Shown piece by piece: positions 29,395 to 38,687 of a stretch of 64,000 nt of DNA. The stretch is from Bryobacterales bacterium (GTDB taxonomy: Bacteria > Acidobacteriota > Terriglobia > Bryobacterales > Bryobacteraceae), in NCBI GenBank assembly GCA_020846745.1, contig JADLDI010000077.1, forward strand, positions 61,674 through 125,673, read 5' to 3'. The stretch's first letter is position 1. Each line of letters begins with the position of its first letter. A program made the translations under genes and the position numbers. The notes beneath the pieces are model-generated. The model had not been told where the DNA came from. It did no database searches and saw only the letters and a list, made by a program, of their open reading frames with translations.

Positions 29395-31866
29395 TCACCC
29401 GGCCGCCGGACCCGCCGCCACCCGCGCAACGCGCCGCCCTTCCATAAACACCTCGTAGCGGCCCGCCGCCCACACCGGCAGGTCCCGCCTAGCCTCAGCC
29501 AGCCGCACCGTATAGATCACCTTACGTCCGCTCCTCACCTGCACCAGCCCGCGTACGCCGCGCGGCAAATCCAACCGCCAGCGCGCCGCCGCCAGTCCGT
29601 TCGCCCACATGCTGATCGTGATCGGCCAACCGGGATACGGCTTGCCGTCCCACCGCTGCAGATTTGTGAAGGTGATCGTCCGCTTCGGCTTATCGAACTC
29701 GACAATCCCGTATCCCGGTGCGCGATCGTGCAACGCGCCGTAGCCCACCCCAAATTTCTGCGGATTCGCCACGGCGTGTACCGTCATCCGGTTTCCAAAC
29801 CCGTCGCGATACTCGCCTGTATTCCGTGGCGCGCCTGCCTTGTGGTGCGCTCCCTCCGCCGCCGGGTACCACCGCCGCGGAAAGACGTTCGAAATCGCCG
29901 GCGTGCAAAACGCCATCGGACCATCGTTGAATTCATCGATGCCATACTGCAGCGTCGACGCCAGGTGCTGGTCGCCGGCGATGTGGACCGCCAGACACGA
30001 CCGTGCAGCTCGCAGCGCGCGGTTCCGCGGCGTCTGCGGCCACCCGTTCGAATCGTGGTCCATCGTCAGCTTCTCATTCGCCGCATACCCACCCAGCGGC
30101 TCGATCTTCAGCGACCCCGTCACCGCATCGCTCATCGCCTCGCGCGGCAGCGTGCACAGATTACAGAAGATGGTCTGCGACACCATCGCCTTCATCTCAG
30201 CGCCCTTCCAGTCCTGTGCCCAGCGCTCCAGGAAGCGCTCCTGTCGGTCGCCCAGCAGATGTGCACCGGCCACATCCCCTTGCGTCGCCGCGTTCCAATT
30301 CGGGTTCTGCGGCCCCCCATTCCGGATCTTCGCCTCCGGCATCAGCGCCTTCGGCGCCGACTTGAACTTCCGGTCTTCCAGAATCGCGAAACTCACACCG
30401 CCCCACACCAGGTCCGTAAAGTAGACGCCAATCCCCTGATCCACCGGAACCGCATCGGCCGCATCCGGCAAATGCGATACCTGTGTCCGCTGCACCATAT
30501 TTACCCACCGCGCTTCCATCGTGAACCCGCCCGAGTCCTGCCCATCCTGCTGGTTCACCCCCGGTTCCAGCGGATTCACCCCATCCGGATACTCCGCCTT
30601 CCGCCCCGCCGCGCCCCAAACATTCCCGTGATACACATCATGGTCGTCCGGCATCGAAACGCACGGAATGTCCTTCATCAGCTCCCGCCACGCCCACCCG
30701 AACATGTACCACTTACGCAAATAATCCAGCCGCGCCGCCTCCAGTGGTCCGCGCTGAATCCCATATCCGCCATTTGCCTCATACAATTGATCGCCCGTAA
30801 ACAGCAGCAGGTCGGGCTTCACTCCTGCCAGCGACCGTGCAATCTCGGCATGCGGAAACCCAAACTCACCCTGACAGGTCAGCGCCGCCACCACTAGCCT
30901 CGGCTTATCCACCGGATCGCGCGGGATCGTCCCCCGCAACCGGTCAGCGCCGTACGCCACCTCGTAGGCCGCCTCGCGTGCCGAATCCCAGTTGTCCACC
31001 CGCAGCACTGCCGTCGATGTCAGCGGCTCCACATCCGCTTTCGCCAAGATCTTCCCGTTTACCCGCAACTCCACCAGCGGATACGGTTCGCCCTCGCTCG
31101 GAGCCATTTGAACCGCCATTTTCAAGGTCCCGCGCGACACCGTGAACTGATTGAACAGGATGGGTCCCCACGCGCGTTCGTCCTGCACACGGACCCGTTC
31201 CCCCTCCAGTTTCCAGTCCCGAAACCAGAACCGGCACTCGCCTCCACGCGCCTGCGCCGGCTTCCCCGTATTCGCCTGCAGTGGCTCGGCCGGAAACCGC
31301 GGATCATGCGGCTGATACGCCCCCGCGTGCGATACCAGCGCCACGCCGCCGCTGGTCTTCTCCGCCCCCAACTCCCGCTCCACCACCACGCCCCCGGCCG
31401 AAAGCTTCGCGCGCGTCCCGCTCACTTCGAGCGTCAGCGTCAAATCGGTCAAATCCGCGACCTTCTCTGCCGACCGCTGCCGTCCAACAAACAACGTGCC
31501 ATCCGCCAACACCCCAGCTTCGAAGCCAAGCCCTTTGATCGCCGTATCCCGATAGTCGTTGAAGAATCCGCGCATGCCGAACCGAAACCCGGCCCACCCC
31601 TCCCGCGGCCCAGTTAGCGCCCCCATCCGCACCGACATCCGAAACCCGCCATCGCCTCCATCCACGACCTCGCGCGTCAGCCAAAACACGTTCCGGTCCC
31701 CACCCGAAACATGACACTCCATCCGCCCCTCGCCCATCCGCCAATCCTGCAACGGATTCGCCCAATACTGCTTCCCCAGCCAAACCCGCGTGCCCTCAGC
31801 CCCACGCATCCACTGCGTCCAAGCCGGCAGCGCAGCCACCGTTTTCAGTAACCTTCGCCTGTGCAT
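29395..31866 (-). CDS. PhoD-like metallophosphatase (alkaline phosphatase D family), secreted
   Basis: MHRRRLLKTVAALPAWTQW leader (ATG complement 31864-31866); KPDLLLFTGDQLYE; FGWAWRELMKDIPCVSMPDDHDVYHGNVWGA; HIAGDQHLASTLQYG. The ORF-track extension to 32073 overlaps the divergent gene and is unlikely. Confidence 0.85.
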   Translation of the reverse strand: MHRRRLLKTVAALPAWTQWMRGAEGTRVWLGKQYWANPLQDWRMGEGRMECHVSGGDRNVFWLTREVVDGGDGGFRMSVRMGALTGPREGWAGFRFGMRGFFNDYRDTAIKGLGFEAGVLADGTLFVGRQRSAEKVADLTDLTLTLEVSGTRAKLSAGGVVVERELGAEKTSGGVALVSHAGAYQPHDPRFPAEPLQANTGKPAQARGGECRFWFRDWKLEGERVRVQDERAWGPILFNQFTVSRGTLKMAVQMAPSEGEPYPLVELRVNGKILAKADVEPLTSTAVLRVDNWDSAREAAYEVAYGADRLRGTIPRDPVDKPRLVVAALTCQGEFGFPHAEIARSLAGVKPDLLLFTGDQLYEANGGYGIQRGPLEAARLDYLRKWYMFGWAWRELMKDIPCVSMPDDHDVYHGNVWGAAGRKAEYPDGVNPLEPGVNQQDGQDSGGFTMEARWVNMVQRTQVSHLPDAADAVPVDQGIGVYFTDLVWGGVSFAILEDRKFKSAPKALMPEAKIRNGGPQNPNWNAATQGDVAGAHLLGDRQERFLERWAQDWKGAEMKAMVSQTIFCNLCTLPREAMSDAVTGSLKIEPLGGYAANEKLTMDHDSNGWPQTPRNRALRAARSCLAVHIAGDQHLASTLQYGIDEFNDGPMAFCTPAISNVFPRRWYPAAEGAHHKAGAPRNTGEYRDGFGNRMTVHAVANPQKFGVGYGALHDRAPGYGIVEFDKPKRTITFTNLQRWDGKPYPGWPITISMWANGLAAARWRLDLPRGVRGLVQVRSGRKVIYTVRLAEARRDLPVWAAGRYEVFMEGRRVARVAAGPAAG

Positions 31867-31951
31867 CGAATTGATGATCGCACCAGCACCACCGCGAGAG
31901 ACGCCAAACACGCGCACAAATCGTAGGGCCGCCTTTGGTAACGTAAGCCAA

Positions 31952-33151
31952 ATGAAGATGCGGTCCCTCATCCTGCTGACGGCCACCCTCACGTGTCTCA
32001 AAGCGGCGGACGCTTTCCCCTGGAACTGGGCCGAATTGCAGCGCCCGCCACGCACCTTCACCCCGCCGCACAACGACGAGCCTGGCGTGAAGGCGCTTTG
32101 GTATGAAGGGACGGCTTACAAAGGCCGCCCCACACGTGTATTCGCCTACTACGGCGCGCCCCAGCGGAATGGCAATGAAAAGTTGCCGGCCATGGTGCTG
32201 ATCCATGGGGGAGGCGGCACCGCCTTCGCCGAATGGGTGCGCCTGTGGAACGCTCGCGGGTACGCCGCTATCGCTATGGATACCACCGGTGCTGTCCCGC
32301 GAAAAGCCGGTGACGAAAAGACGCTCTGGAACCCACAGCGGAGCCGCACCGAACATTCCGGACCCGCCGGTTGGGGGGATTTTGCCAACGTCGATCTTCC
32401 GCCTGAAGATCAATGGACCTACCACGCAGTCGCCGCCGCCATCCGCGCCCACTCCCTGATCCGCTCGTTTCCGGAAGTGGACCCGAAACGGATCGGTGTA
32501 ACCGGCATCTCTTGGGGCGGCTACCTGACCTCGATCGTCGCCGGCGTGGACCCCCGGTTCCGGTTTGCAGCGCCGGTGTACGGCTGCGGCTTTCTCGGCG
32601 AAGATTCGGCCTGGCTGAACGAATTCGCGAAGCTTGGTCCGAAGCGGGCCGGCCGTTGGCTGTCGTTGTGGGACCCTTCACAGTACCTGGGCCGTGCACG
32701 GATGCCGATGCTGTGGGTGAATGGGACAAACGATTTCGCCTACCCGCCTCCTTCGTGGCGGAAGTCTCACCGCCTGCCCAAAGGTCCGCGGACGCTCGCG
32801 TTTCGAGTGCGGATGCCGCACGGACACCCTCCTGGCGCCAAGCCCGAAGAGATCTTCTATTTCGCCGATCATGTCTTGCGCAAGGGACCTCCGCCCGCGC
32901 GAGTACAGGCCCAGGGTTTCGACGGCGGAAAAGCGTGGCTGCGGTTCTCAGCCCGGCAGCCAGTTGTAAAAGCCGAACTCGCCTATACCCGCGATCGCGG
33001 AAAATGGCAGGACCGGAAGTGGGAAACCGCGTCCGCGGAGTTGTCCAAGAATCGCGCCTCCGCCGCTGTGCCGGCCGATGCCACCGCCTACTTCATCAAC
33101 CTGTTCGACACCCACGGCCGTGTGGTTAGCGGCGAACATAGGGACCGATAA
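31952..33151 (+). CDS. Secreted alpha/beta hydrolase (acetylxylan esterase / dienelactone hydrolase-like)
   Basis: MKMRSLILLTATLTCLKAADA signal; LPAMVLIHGGGGTAF; RIGVTGISWGGYLTSIVAGVDPRF (GxSxGG nucleophile elbow); MLWVNGTNDFAYPP. Confidence 0.85.
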   Translation: MKMRSLILLTATLTCLKAADAFPWNWAELQRPPRTFTPPHNDEPGVKALWYEGTAYKGRPTRVFAYYGAPQRNGNEKLPAMVLIHGGGGTAFAEWVRLWNARGYAAIAMDTTGAVPRKAGDEKTLWNPQRSRTEHSGPAGWGDFANVDLPPEDQWTYHAVAAAIRAHSLIRSFPEVDPKRIGVTGISWGGYLTSIVAGVDPRFRFAAPVYGCGFLGEDSAWLNEFAKLGPKRAGRWLSLWDPSQYLGRARMPMLWVNGTNDFAYPPPSWRKSHRLPKGPRTLAFRVRMPHGHPPGAKPEEIFYFADHVLRKGPPPARVQAQGFDGGKAWLRFSARQPVVKAELAYTRDRGKWQDRKWETASAELSKNRASAAVPADATAYFINLFDTHGRVVSGEHRDR

Positions 33152-33254
33152 GTTGCACACGCCGCCTGGTGAACCGTGAAAGCGGCTTCCTGGCGCGAGG
33201 CCGCAAGCTCGAATCTAATCTGTCCGCCCCGAACGGCCGATACACTAGAAGAAC

Positions 33255-34757
33255 ATGACCTTATTCGGCCGTGCGGTATGGGTGTGGCTACTGGTAGCAG
33301 TCGTGCAAGGGGCGCCACTGGACAAACTAGCCGCGGGCGTGTCGGAGTTCACGCTCGCCAATGGCCTTCGCGTGATCGTGTTGGAACGCCATGCCACGCC
33401 TGTCGTCGCTTTCCATTTACGGTCGCGAATGGGCAGCGCGGACGAGCCACCGGGAAAGAGCGGTGTCAGCCTGATGGTGGAAACCATGTTCTTCCGGGGC
33501 GGCGAGTTGACGGGCAGTACAGACCCGGCGACTGAGTCCAGCACGCTGGCCAAGGCGGAGGAGTGGTTCGACCAGCGGGACGCGGAACTGGCCCGTGGCT
33601 CTGCGGCCAACCTATTGACAGCTCAGGATTACAAGCTGAAGGCCAGAGTGCTGATCGACAGCGTCTCCCGGCTGGGAGTGGAGGCGGCCGTCGCACGCGG
33701 ATTTGCGATCAATCAGTTCGAAAACGTCGGGTTCCACGTACGGGCAGACTCCACCGATCTCGCCGCCACCGGTCCAGCCAATCGTGCCGAACTGTGGTTC
33801 CGCCTTGTAGGCGACTGGCTGCAGCGGCCGTCGCTCAGAGGCTATTACGCGGATCGGGAGAACCTGCAGATGGAACTGGAACAGCGCCAGCGCAATTCGA
33901 TTGTCGCGAAGCTTCACGCCACGCTGCTGCCCGCGGCGTTCGCCACCCAGCCCTACTCAAAGCTCGCCGCCGCTGCCGGCGAGTTGGAGAATGCGCGGGC
34001 GAGAGACGCGGTCGCATTTATTAGAACCGCCTTCAGCGGCAGGAATCTTGTGCTTGCCATTGTCGGCGATATCGGCGTCGACTCTGCCCGCAGCCTGGCT
34101 GAGACCTACTTTGGGAAGCTGCCCGCCGGCACGTCCCCCGATTGGAAGCCCTCTGAGCCGCAGTTGCTGCAGACGGAAAAGAGGCTCCAGTTGACCGACG
34201 ACAACGAATCGATATGGTCCGTTTCGTGGTTGCGGCCAAGCCGTGGCCATGCGGACGATGTCGCGTTTGACGTAATGGCGGCGCTCCTCAATGGCGACGC
34301 CGAGGCGCCGCTGCGCAGGGAACTCATGGGCGATCGTCCGCTGGCAAACCACATCCAGGTAACGCCGGCGTTTCCGTCAGACCGGTTCGGATCGCTATTC
34401 TCGATCGTCGTGGCGCCATCGCTCGGGGCGGATCCGAAAGAGATTGAAGCCGCGGTCCAGCGCGCAATCAAAAGCTTGGCTGAACAACCGGTGGATGCGG
34501 CAGCTTTGGCGAGCGCCAAGACACGCATTGAGGCAAAAGTATTTCAGGATTTCAGCAGCCATGCCGGTTTGGCGCACTTCCTCGCTCGAACGAGTTCCGA
34601 CAACGGAAGTACGGCCCGGTTTGCCGCCACCTATGCCACGATTCAAAGCATCGGTGCTGAGGCGGTTCAGAAGTTGGCGGTTCGGTATTTAAAGGATAGC
34701 CAACGTATCGTGGTGAGCGGCGGGCAAGGCCAAGGCACAACCGGAGACGCCGAATGA
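33255..34757 (+). CDS. M16 (insulinase/pitrilysin) fold protein lacking HXXEH zinc site
   Basis: FTLANGLRVIVLERHATPVVAFHLRSRMGSADEPPGKSGVSLMVETMFFRGGELTG has M16 N-terminal architecture, but the HxxEH-equivalent is LMVET. Confidence 0.82.
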   Translation: MTLFGRAVWVWLLVAVVQGAPLDKLAAGVSEFTLANGLRVIVLERHATPVVAFHLRSRMGSADEPPGKSGVSLMVETMFFRGGELTGSTDPATESSTLAKAEEWFDQRDAELARGSAANLLTAQDYKLKARVLIDSVSRLGVEAAVARGFAINQFENVGFHVRADSTDLAATGPANRAELWFRLVGDWLQRPSLRGYYADRENLQMELEQRQRNSIVAKLHATLLPAAFATQPYSKLAAAAGELENARARDAVAFIRTAFSGRNLVLAIVGDIGVDSARSLAETYFGKLPAGTSPDWKPSEPQLLQTEKRLQLTDDNESIWSVSWLRPSRGHADDVAFDVMAALLNGDAEAPLRRELMGDRPLANHIQVTPAFPSDRFGSLFSIVVAPSLGADPKEIEAAVQRAIKSLAEQPVDAAALASAKTRIEAKVFQDFSSHAGLAHFLARTSSDNGSTARFAATYATIQSIGAEAVQKLAVRYLKDSQRIVVSGGQGQGTTGDAE

Positions 34758-36994
34758 GGTGCTCAGTAGCGTGGCTGGCATGTGCTCTCGCGCTGGCCCA
34801 GGTTCCCGCACAGAAGAAATCGGCAGAGAAGCAGCCCGCAGAGAAGAAGCCGGCTGCCAAGAACGCCAAGGCCGCGAAAGTGGCCGCCACGTCAGAGGCC
34901 TCCAGTTCCGTGGCAAAGAGCGTGGCAACCCGGCCGGCGCCGAAGAAGGAAGCCCGGCCGTTCGACGCGCAGTTTGGGTTGTCCTTACCCGCGCCGCGGC
35001 CCCTGCGCCTGCCCGGCGGCGACCGATGGCAGCTTTCGAACGGCCTACGTGTGGTGGTGTTGCCGGAACCGAAAATCCCAATCGTACAGGCTACGCTCGT
35101 TGTGGCAGCCGGTTCACTGGCCGACCCAGCCGAAAAGGCCGGGTTGGCGGATATAACCGCCAAAGCCCTGCGCGGGGGCGGTTCAGTCAACTTCGCGGGC
35201 GTGAAGTTCGATCGGGAGTTGAACGGCCTTGGGGCCTCGCTCAACGTGAAGGCACAGGAGCGCGTCACCGCCTGTACGCTTACGGCGCCGAGCGATCGTT
35301 TTGGCAAAGCGGCCGTGCTGCTGGCCGACATCGTCCTGAATCCCGGGTTCGATCCCGACGCGTTCGATCTGGTGCGCGGTGAACTGCGGAGCCAGATCGG
35401 TAAGCGGAACGAGCTTGCCGACCAAATTGCCAACCGTGAGTTTTGGCGGATAGTGTATGGCCCCAACAACCCGTCGGCGAGGCGCATGGAATACGAACAC
35501 CTCGACAATATCGGGCCGGAGGACGCTGACCTGTTCTACTCCACCTACTACCGTCCAGGCACAGCGGTTCTGATCATCCACGGGGATATTGAAACAGCAT
35601 CCGCGAAGCAGCTGGTCGATCGCTTGTTCTCATCCTGGAAGCCGGGCAAGGCGGAGATTAAGGCGCCCGCCCCGGGTGCTCAGCCAAAGCCGGGAGTATA
35701 CCTGGCCGACAAGAAAGACGCACCAATGAGCGCGGTGGTAATGGGCTTTGCCGTTCCGCCCGCTACCGCCAGGCAAACCGCTGCCGCCGGCGTCGCCATC
35801 GAGATCGTGGCCGGGGGCCCCGGCAGCCGGTTGGAACCGGTGCTGCGGGATAAGAAGGCTTGGGAGGCCGTTGCGGTCGCGCGCTGGATAGCGAACGATA
35901 ACCAGCCCGGGGCTCTCCAGTTTACCGGGCGGTGCAAGCCGGCCTACACCACCGATATGATCCAGGCTGTTTTGCGGGAGTTCGACGGCGTCAAGAGTGT
36001 GCCGTTCACGGAAACTGAGGTGCGCGACGCCTCCGCAAGGCTACTGGCCCGCGGCGTGATGCAGTGGCAAAACCCGGGGTTGTTATTGGCCGAGAACGAA
36101 GCTCACGCGGTGATTGAAGGGCGAAACTCCTATGTGCCCGACGAGCAGGCTGAAATCGCGGCCGTTACCCGCGAACAGGCGGTCGCCGCATTCAACGAAC
36201 TGTGGAAGCCATCTAACCTTGTCATCACCGTAGTGGGAAGTCCCACATTGTTCGACCATCCTCTAGCCGACCTGAATCGGCCCGTCGAACTCATCGACCT
36301 TACGATTCCGCCTCCCCCTCCCTTGCAGCCCAGAACCGACCCGGACAGCCTTTCCCGCGGCAAACAATGGCTCGAGCGTATTCAAGCGGCCATGGGCGGA
36401 ACCGATCGCTTGAAGGCCGTGAAAGACTTCATGATGGCAAGCGAAGGCAGCTATTGGCGTGGCCGCTCGACTACCTCTATCAAACAAACAGACTGGTGGA
36501 TGGCACCGGGCGTTTTCAGGCAGCACCAGGCGATCCCCATCGGAGAAGTAACCGCTTTTTACGACGGCGCTATCGGTTGGCTCGGGCGCGAACGGTTCAT
36601 TGCAGCCATGCCGCCGAATACGCTGCGGCAGGTCCGGACCGAGATCTTCCAACTGTTGTTCACGCTGGTGCAAAGCAACCATATGCCAGACCGCACCGTC
36701 TGTTCATTAGGGGCGAACATTGTCCAGGTCACTGACGATAAAGGACAGGGTGTACGCCTCTATATCAACGAGAAGACGGCGCTCCCCTCACGCGTTGCCT
36801 ATCTCTCGGTTCAGCCTGGGGGCGAGTCGATCATGGTGGAGCAGACCTACGAGGATTGGCGCGAGTACGATGGCATAAAAATGCCGACCACATACCGCAT
36901 CCGGCACAATGGACATAAGTTTACCGACATGCGAGTGACCGCACTTAAGTTCAATAGCGGCTTGAAAGTTAAGGACTTGGAGCGCAAACCGTGA
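34754..36994 (+). CDS. M16 fold protein lacking HXXEH, fused to C-terminal LolA-like domain
   Basis: WQLSNGLRVVVLPEPKIPIVQATLVVAAGSLADPAEKAGLADITAKALRGGG (HxxEH-equivalent DITAK); C-terminal MGGTDRLKAVKDFMMASEGSYWRG...YINEKTALPSRVAYLSVQPGG...YEDWREYDGIKMPTTYRIRHNG. Confidence 0.82.
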   Translation: MRCSVAWLACALALAQVPAQKKSAEKQPAEKKPAAKNAKAAKVAATSEASSSVAKSVATRPAPKKEARPFDAQFGLSLPAPRPLRLPGGDRWQLSNGLRVVVLPEPKIPIVQATLVVAAGSLADPAEKAGLADITAKALRGGGSVNFAGVKFDRELNGLGASLNVKAQERVTACTLTAPSDRFGKAAVLLADIVLNPGFDPDAFDLVRGELRSQIGKRNELADQIANREFWRIVYGPNNPSARRMEYEHLDNIGPEDADLFYSTYYRPGTAVLIIHGDIETASAKQLVDRLFSSWKPGKAEIKAPAPGAQPKPGVYLADKKDAPMSAVVMGFAVPPATARQTAAAGVAIEIVAGGPGSRLEPVLRDKKAWEAVAVARWIANDNQPGALQFTGRCKPAYTTDMIQAVLREFDGVKSVPFTETEVRDASARLLARGVMQWQNPGLLLAENEAHAVIEGRNSYVPDEQAEIAAVTREQAVAAFNELWKPSNLVITVVGSPTLFDHPLADLNRPVELIDLTIPPPPPLQPRTDPDSLSRGKQWLERIQAAMGGTDRLKAVKDFMMASEGSYWRGRSTTSIKQTDWWMAPGVFRQHQAIPIGEVTAFYDGAIGWLGRERFIAAMPPNTLRQVRTEIFQLLFTLVQSNHMPDRTVCSLGANIVQVTDDKGQGVRLYINEKTALPSRVAYLSVQPGGESIMVEQTYEDWREYDGIKMPTTYRIRHNGHKFTDMRVTALKFNSGLKVKDLERKP

Positions 36995-37794
36995 CCCGGC
37001 GTGAAGCCTTTACCGCGCTGATTGGCGCACCGGCAGTATGGGCGCAGCCGTCCCAAAAGGAGCAGAAAGGCCGTGAGTTGTTCGCCGCCACCTTACAGGC
37101 GGTTGGGGGCAATGCCTTTTTGGGAATGCAGGACCGGACAGAAAGCGGGCGCGCCTACTCCTTCTATCGCGACCGCCTGACCGGGTTGGCCCGAGCCACC
37201 ATTTACACTCGCTACGTCACCGCGCCCCCCACGCCGGAACCGAACAAGATCTATCAACGGGAGCGCCAGGCGTTCGGCAAGGACAAGGATTACGCTGTCC
37301 TGTTCGACGAAGACAAGGGTTACTCGATTACATTCCGCGGAGCGGCCCCCCTGCCGGACGCCAATCTGACCCGCTATCGCGAGAGCACCAGGCGTAACTT
37401 CTTCTACATCCTGCGGCAGCGGCGCGACGAACCGGGGTTGATCCTTGAGCATCAGGGATCGAAGATTTTTGAAAACGCGCCGGTCGACGTTCTCGACATT
37501 ACGGACTCTGATAACGTTACCGTCAGCGTCATGATCCATCAGGGTACGAAGTTGCCGGTCCGGCAAGTCTTCTATCGGCGCGACCCCGCCACTCGCGACC
37601 GTCTCGAAGAGGTCACCCTGTTCAACAAGTACCGCGAAGTGTCCGGAATTCAGTGGCCCTGGTCCATCACACGCTTCCGCAACGGCGAGAAGATCTTTGA
37701 GATCTTTTCGGATTCGGTCAGCATCAACTCCGGGCTAAGCGATCAGTTGTTCACCCTGCCGGCGAACATGAAAGTATTGCCGCCACCCAAGTAG
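36991..37794 (+). CDS. Secreted LolA-like (outer-membrane lipoprotein carrier-like) protein
   Basis: MTRREAFTALIGAPAVWAQ leader; AVGGNAFLGMQDRTESGRAYSFYRDRLTG...LPVRQVFYRRDPATRDRLEEVTLFNKYREVSGIQWPWSITRFRNGEKIFEI; resembles the C-terminal domain of the preceding gene. Confidence 0.6.
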   Translation: MTRREAFTALIGAPAVWAQPSQKEQKGRELFAATLQAVGGNAFLGMQDRTESGRAYSFYRDRLTGLARATIYTRYVTAPPTPEPNKIYQRERQAFGKDKDYAVLFDEDKGYSITFRGAAPLPDANLTRYRESTRRNFFYILRQRRDEPGLILEHQGSKIFENAPVDVLDITDSDNVTVSVMIHQGTKLPVRQVFYRRDPATRDRLEEVTLFNKYREVSGIQWPWSITRFRNGEKIFEIFSDSVSINSGLSDQLFTLPANMKVLPPPK

Positions 37795-37797
37795 CCA

Positions 37798-38328
37798 ATG
37801 GTAATCACGCGCGAAGATCTGGACAGTCCCATTGGGGTCGTTTCGATTCTCAGCTTCGAAGGCGCCGTAATCGCCTTGGATTTCGCTGACTGCGAGGAAC
37901 GCATGCTCCGTCTGCTCGGCCGCGGTTGGGGCGTGTGCGAACTGCGGGTCCAGCTAACGGTTTCTGACCATCGCCGGAGGATCGACGACTATTTCACCGG
38001 CGACTTGGCGGCCCTCGATTCCATCCGCACCGAGACACGCGGCACCGCCTTTCAGCAAGCCGTCTGGGCGGCACTCCGCGAAATCCCGCCCGGAACCGCG
38101 TGGAGCTATCTCGACCTCGCAAGGCGCATTGGCAACGAAAAGGCTGTGCGGGCGGTCGGGGCGGCAAACGGGCAGAATCCAATCGCGATCGTTCACCCCT
38201 GCCACCGTGTGGTAGCAACCAGCCACGCCCTCACCGGCTATGCCGGCGGCCTGCACCGCAAGCAGTGGCTACTCGATCACGAGCGGTCGAATTCTTGCTG
38301 GACACCAAGCGGACCGCTTTTCGCATAA
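37798..38328 (+). CDS. ogt: Methylated-DNA--[protein]-cysteine S-methyltransferase
   Basis: 176 aa; FQQAVWAALREIPPGTAWSYLDLARRIGNEKAVRAVGAANGQNPIAIVHPCHRVVATSHALTGYAGGLHRKQWLLDHE with the PCHRV active site. Confidence 0.95.
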   Translation: MVITREDLDSPIGVVSILSFEGAVIALDFADCEERMLRLLGRGWGVCELRVQLTVSDHRRRIDDYFTGDLAALDSIRTETRGTAFQQAVWAALREIPPGTAWSYLDLARRIGNEKAVRAVGAANGQNPIAIVHPCHRVVATSHALTGYAGGLHRKQWLLDHERSNSCWTPSGPLFA

Positions 38329-38582
38329 CGGTTCAAACGGTATGCGGCGAATATCAGAATCGCGGTAATGGCAGCCCACACGTGCCAGTGCGAAAAGATT
38401 CCATCTTCGATCGCAAACTGCGAGGCGTACGACATGTCCGCGGCAATCCGCCAGCAGGCCAGGATGAATGCCATCACCGCGGCTGGAATCAGCAGTCCGG
38501 ACACAGCCAGAGCAAGCCGGCGGTTCTTCCCCTGCCGTTGTTCGATGCGGACGCCGCGGCGGAGACGTATCTTGAGGATCAT
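38277..38582 (-). CDS. Small membrane protein of unknown function (two predicted TM helices)
   Basis: 101 aa; LALAVSGLLIPAAVMAFILACWRIAADM and HWHVWAAITAILIFAAYRLNRYAK. Overlaps the 3' end of ogt by 52 nt. Confidence 0.55.
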   Translation of the reverse strand: MILKIRLRRGVRIEQRQGKNRRLALAVSGLLIPAAVMAFILACWRIAADMSYASQFAIEDGIFSHWHVWAAITAILIFAAYRLNRYAKSGPLGVQQEFDRS

Positions 38583-38687
38583 CCCTCATCCCTCGCGCTC
38601 ACAAGTCTAGCAAATAATGTTTTAACGATGAATGCCTTGCATCTACGGTCTTGGTACGCGGTCCACGGCTGCTGGGAACGTGACGGA

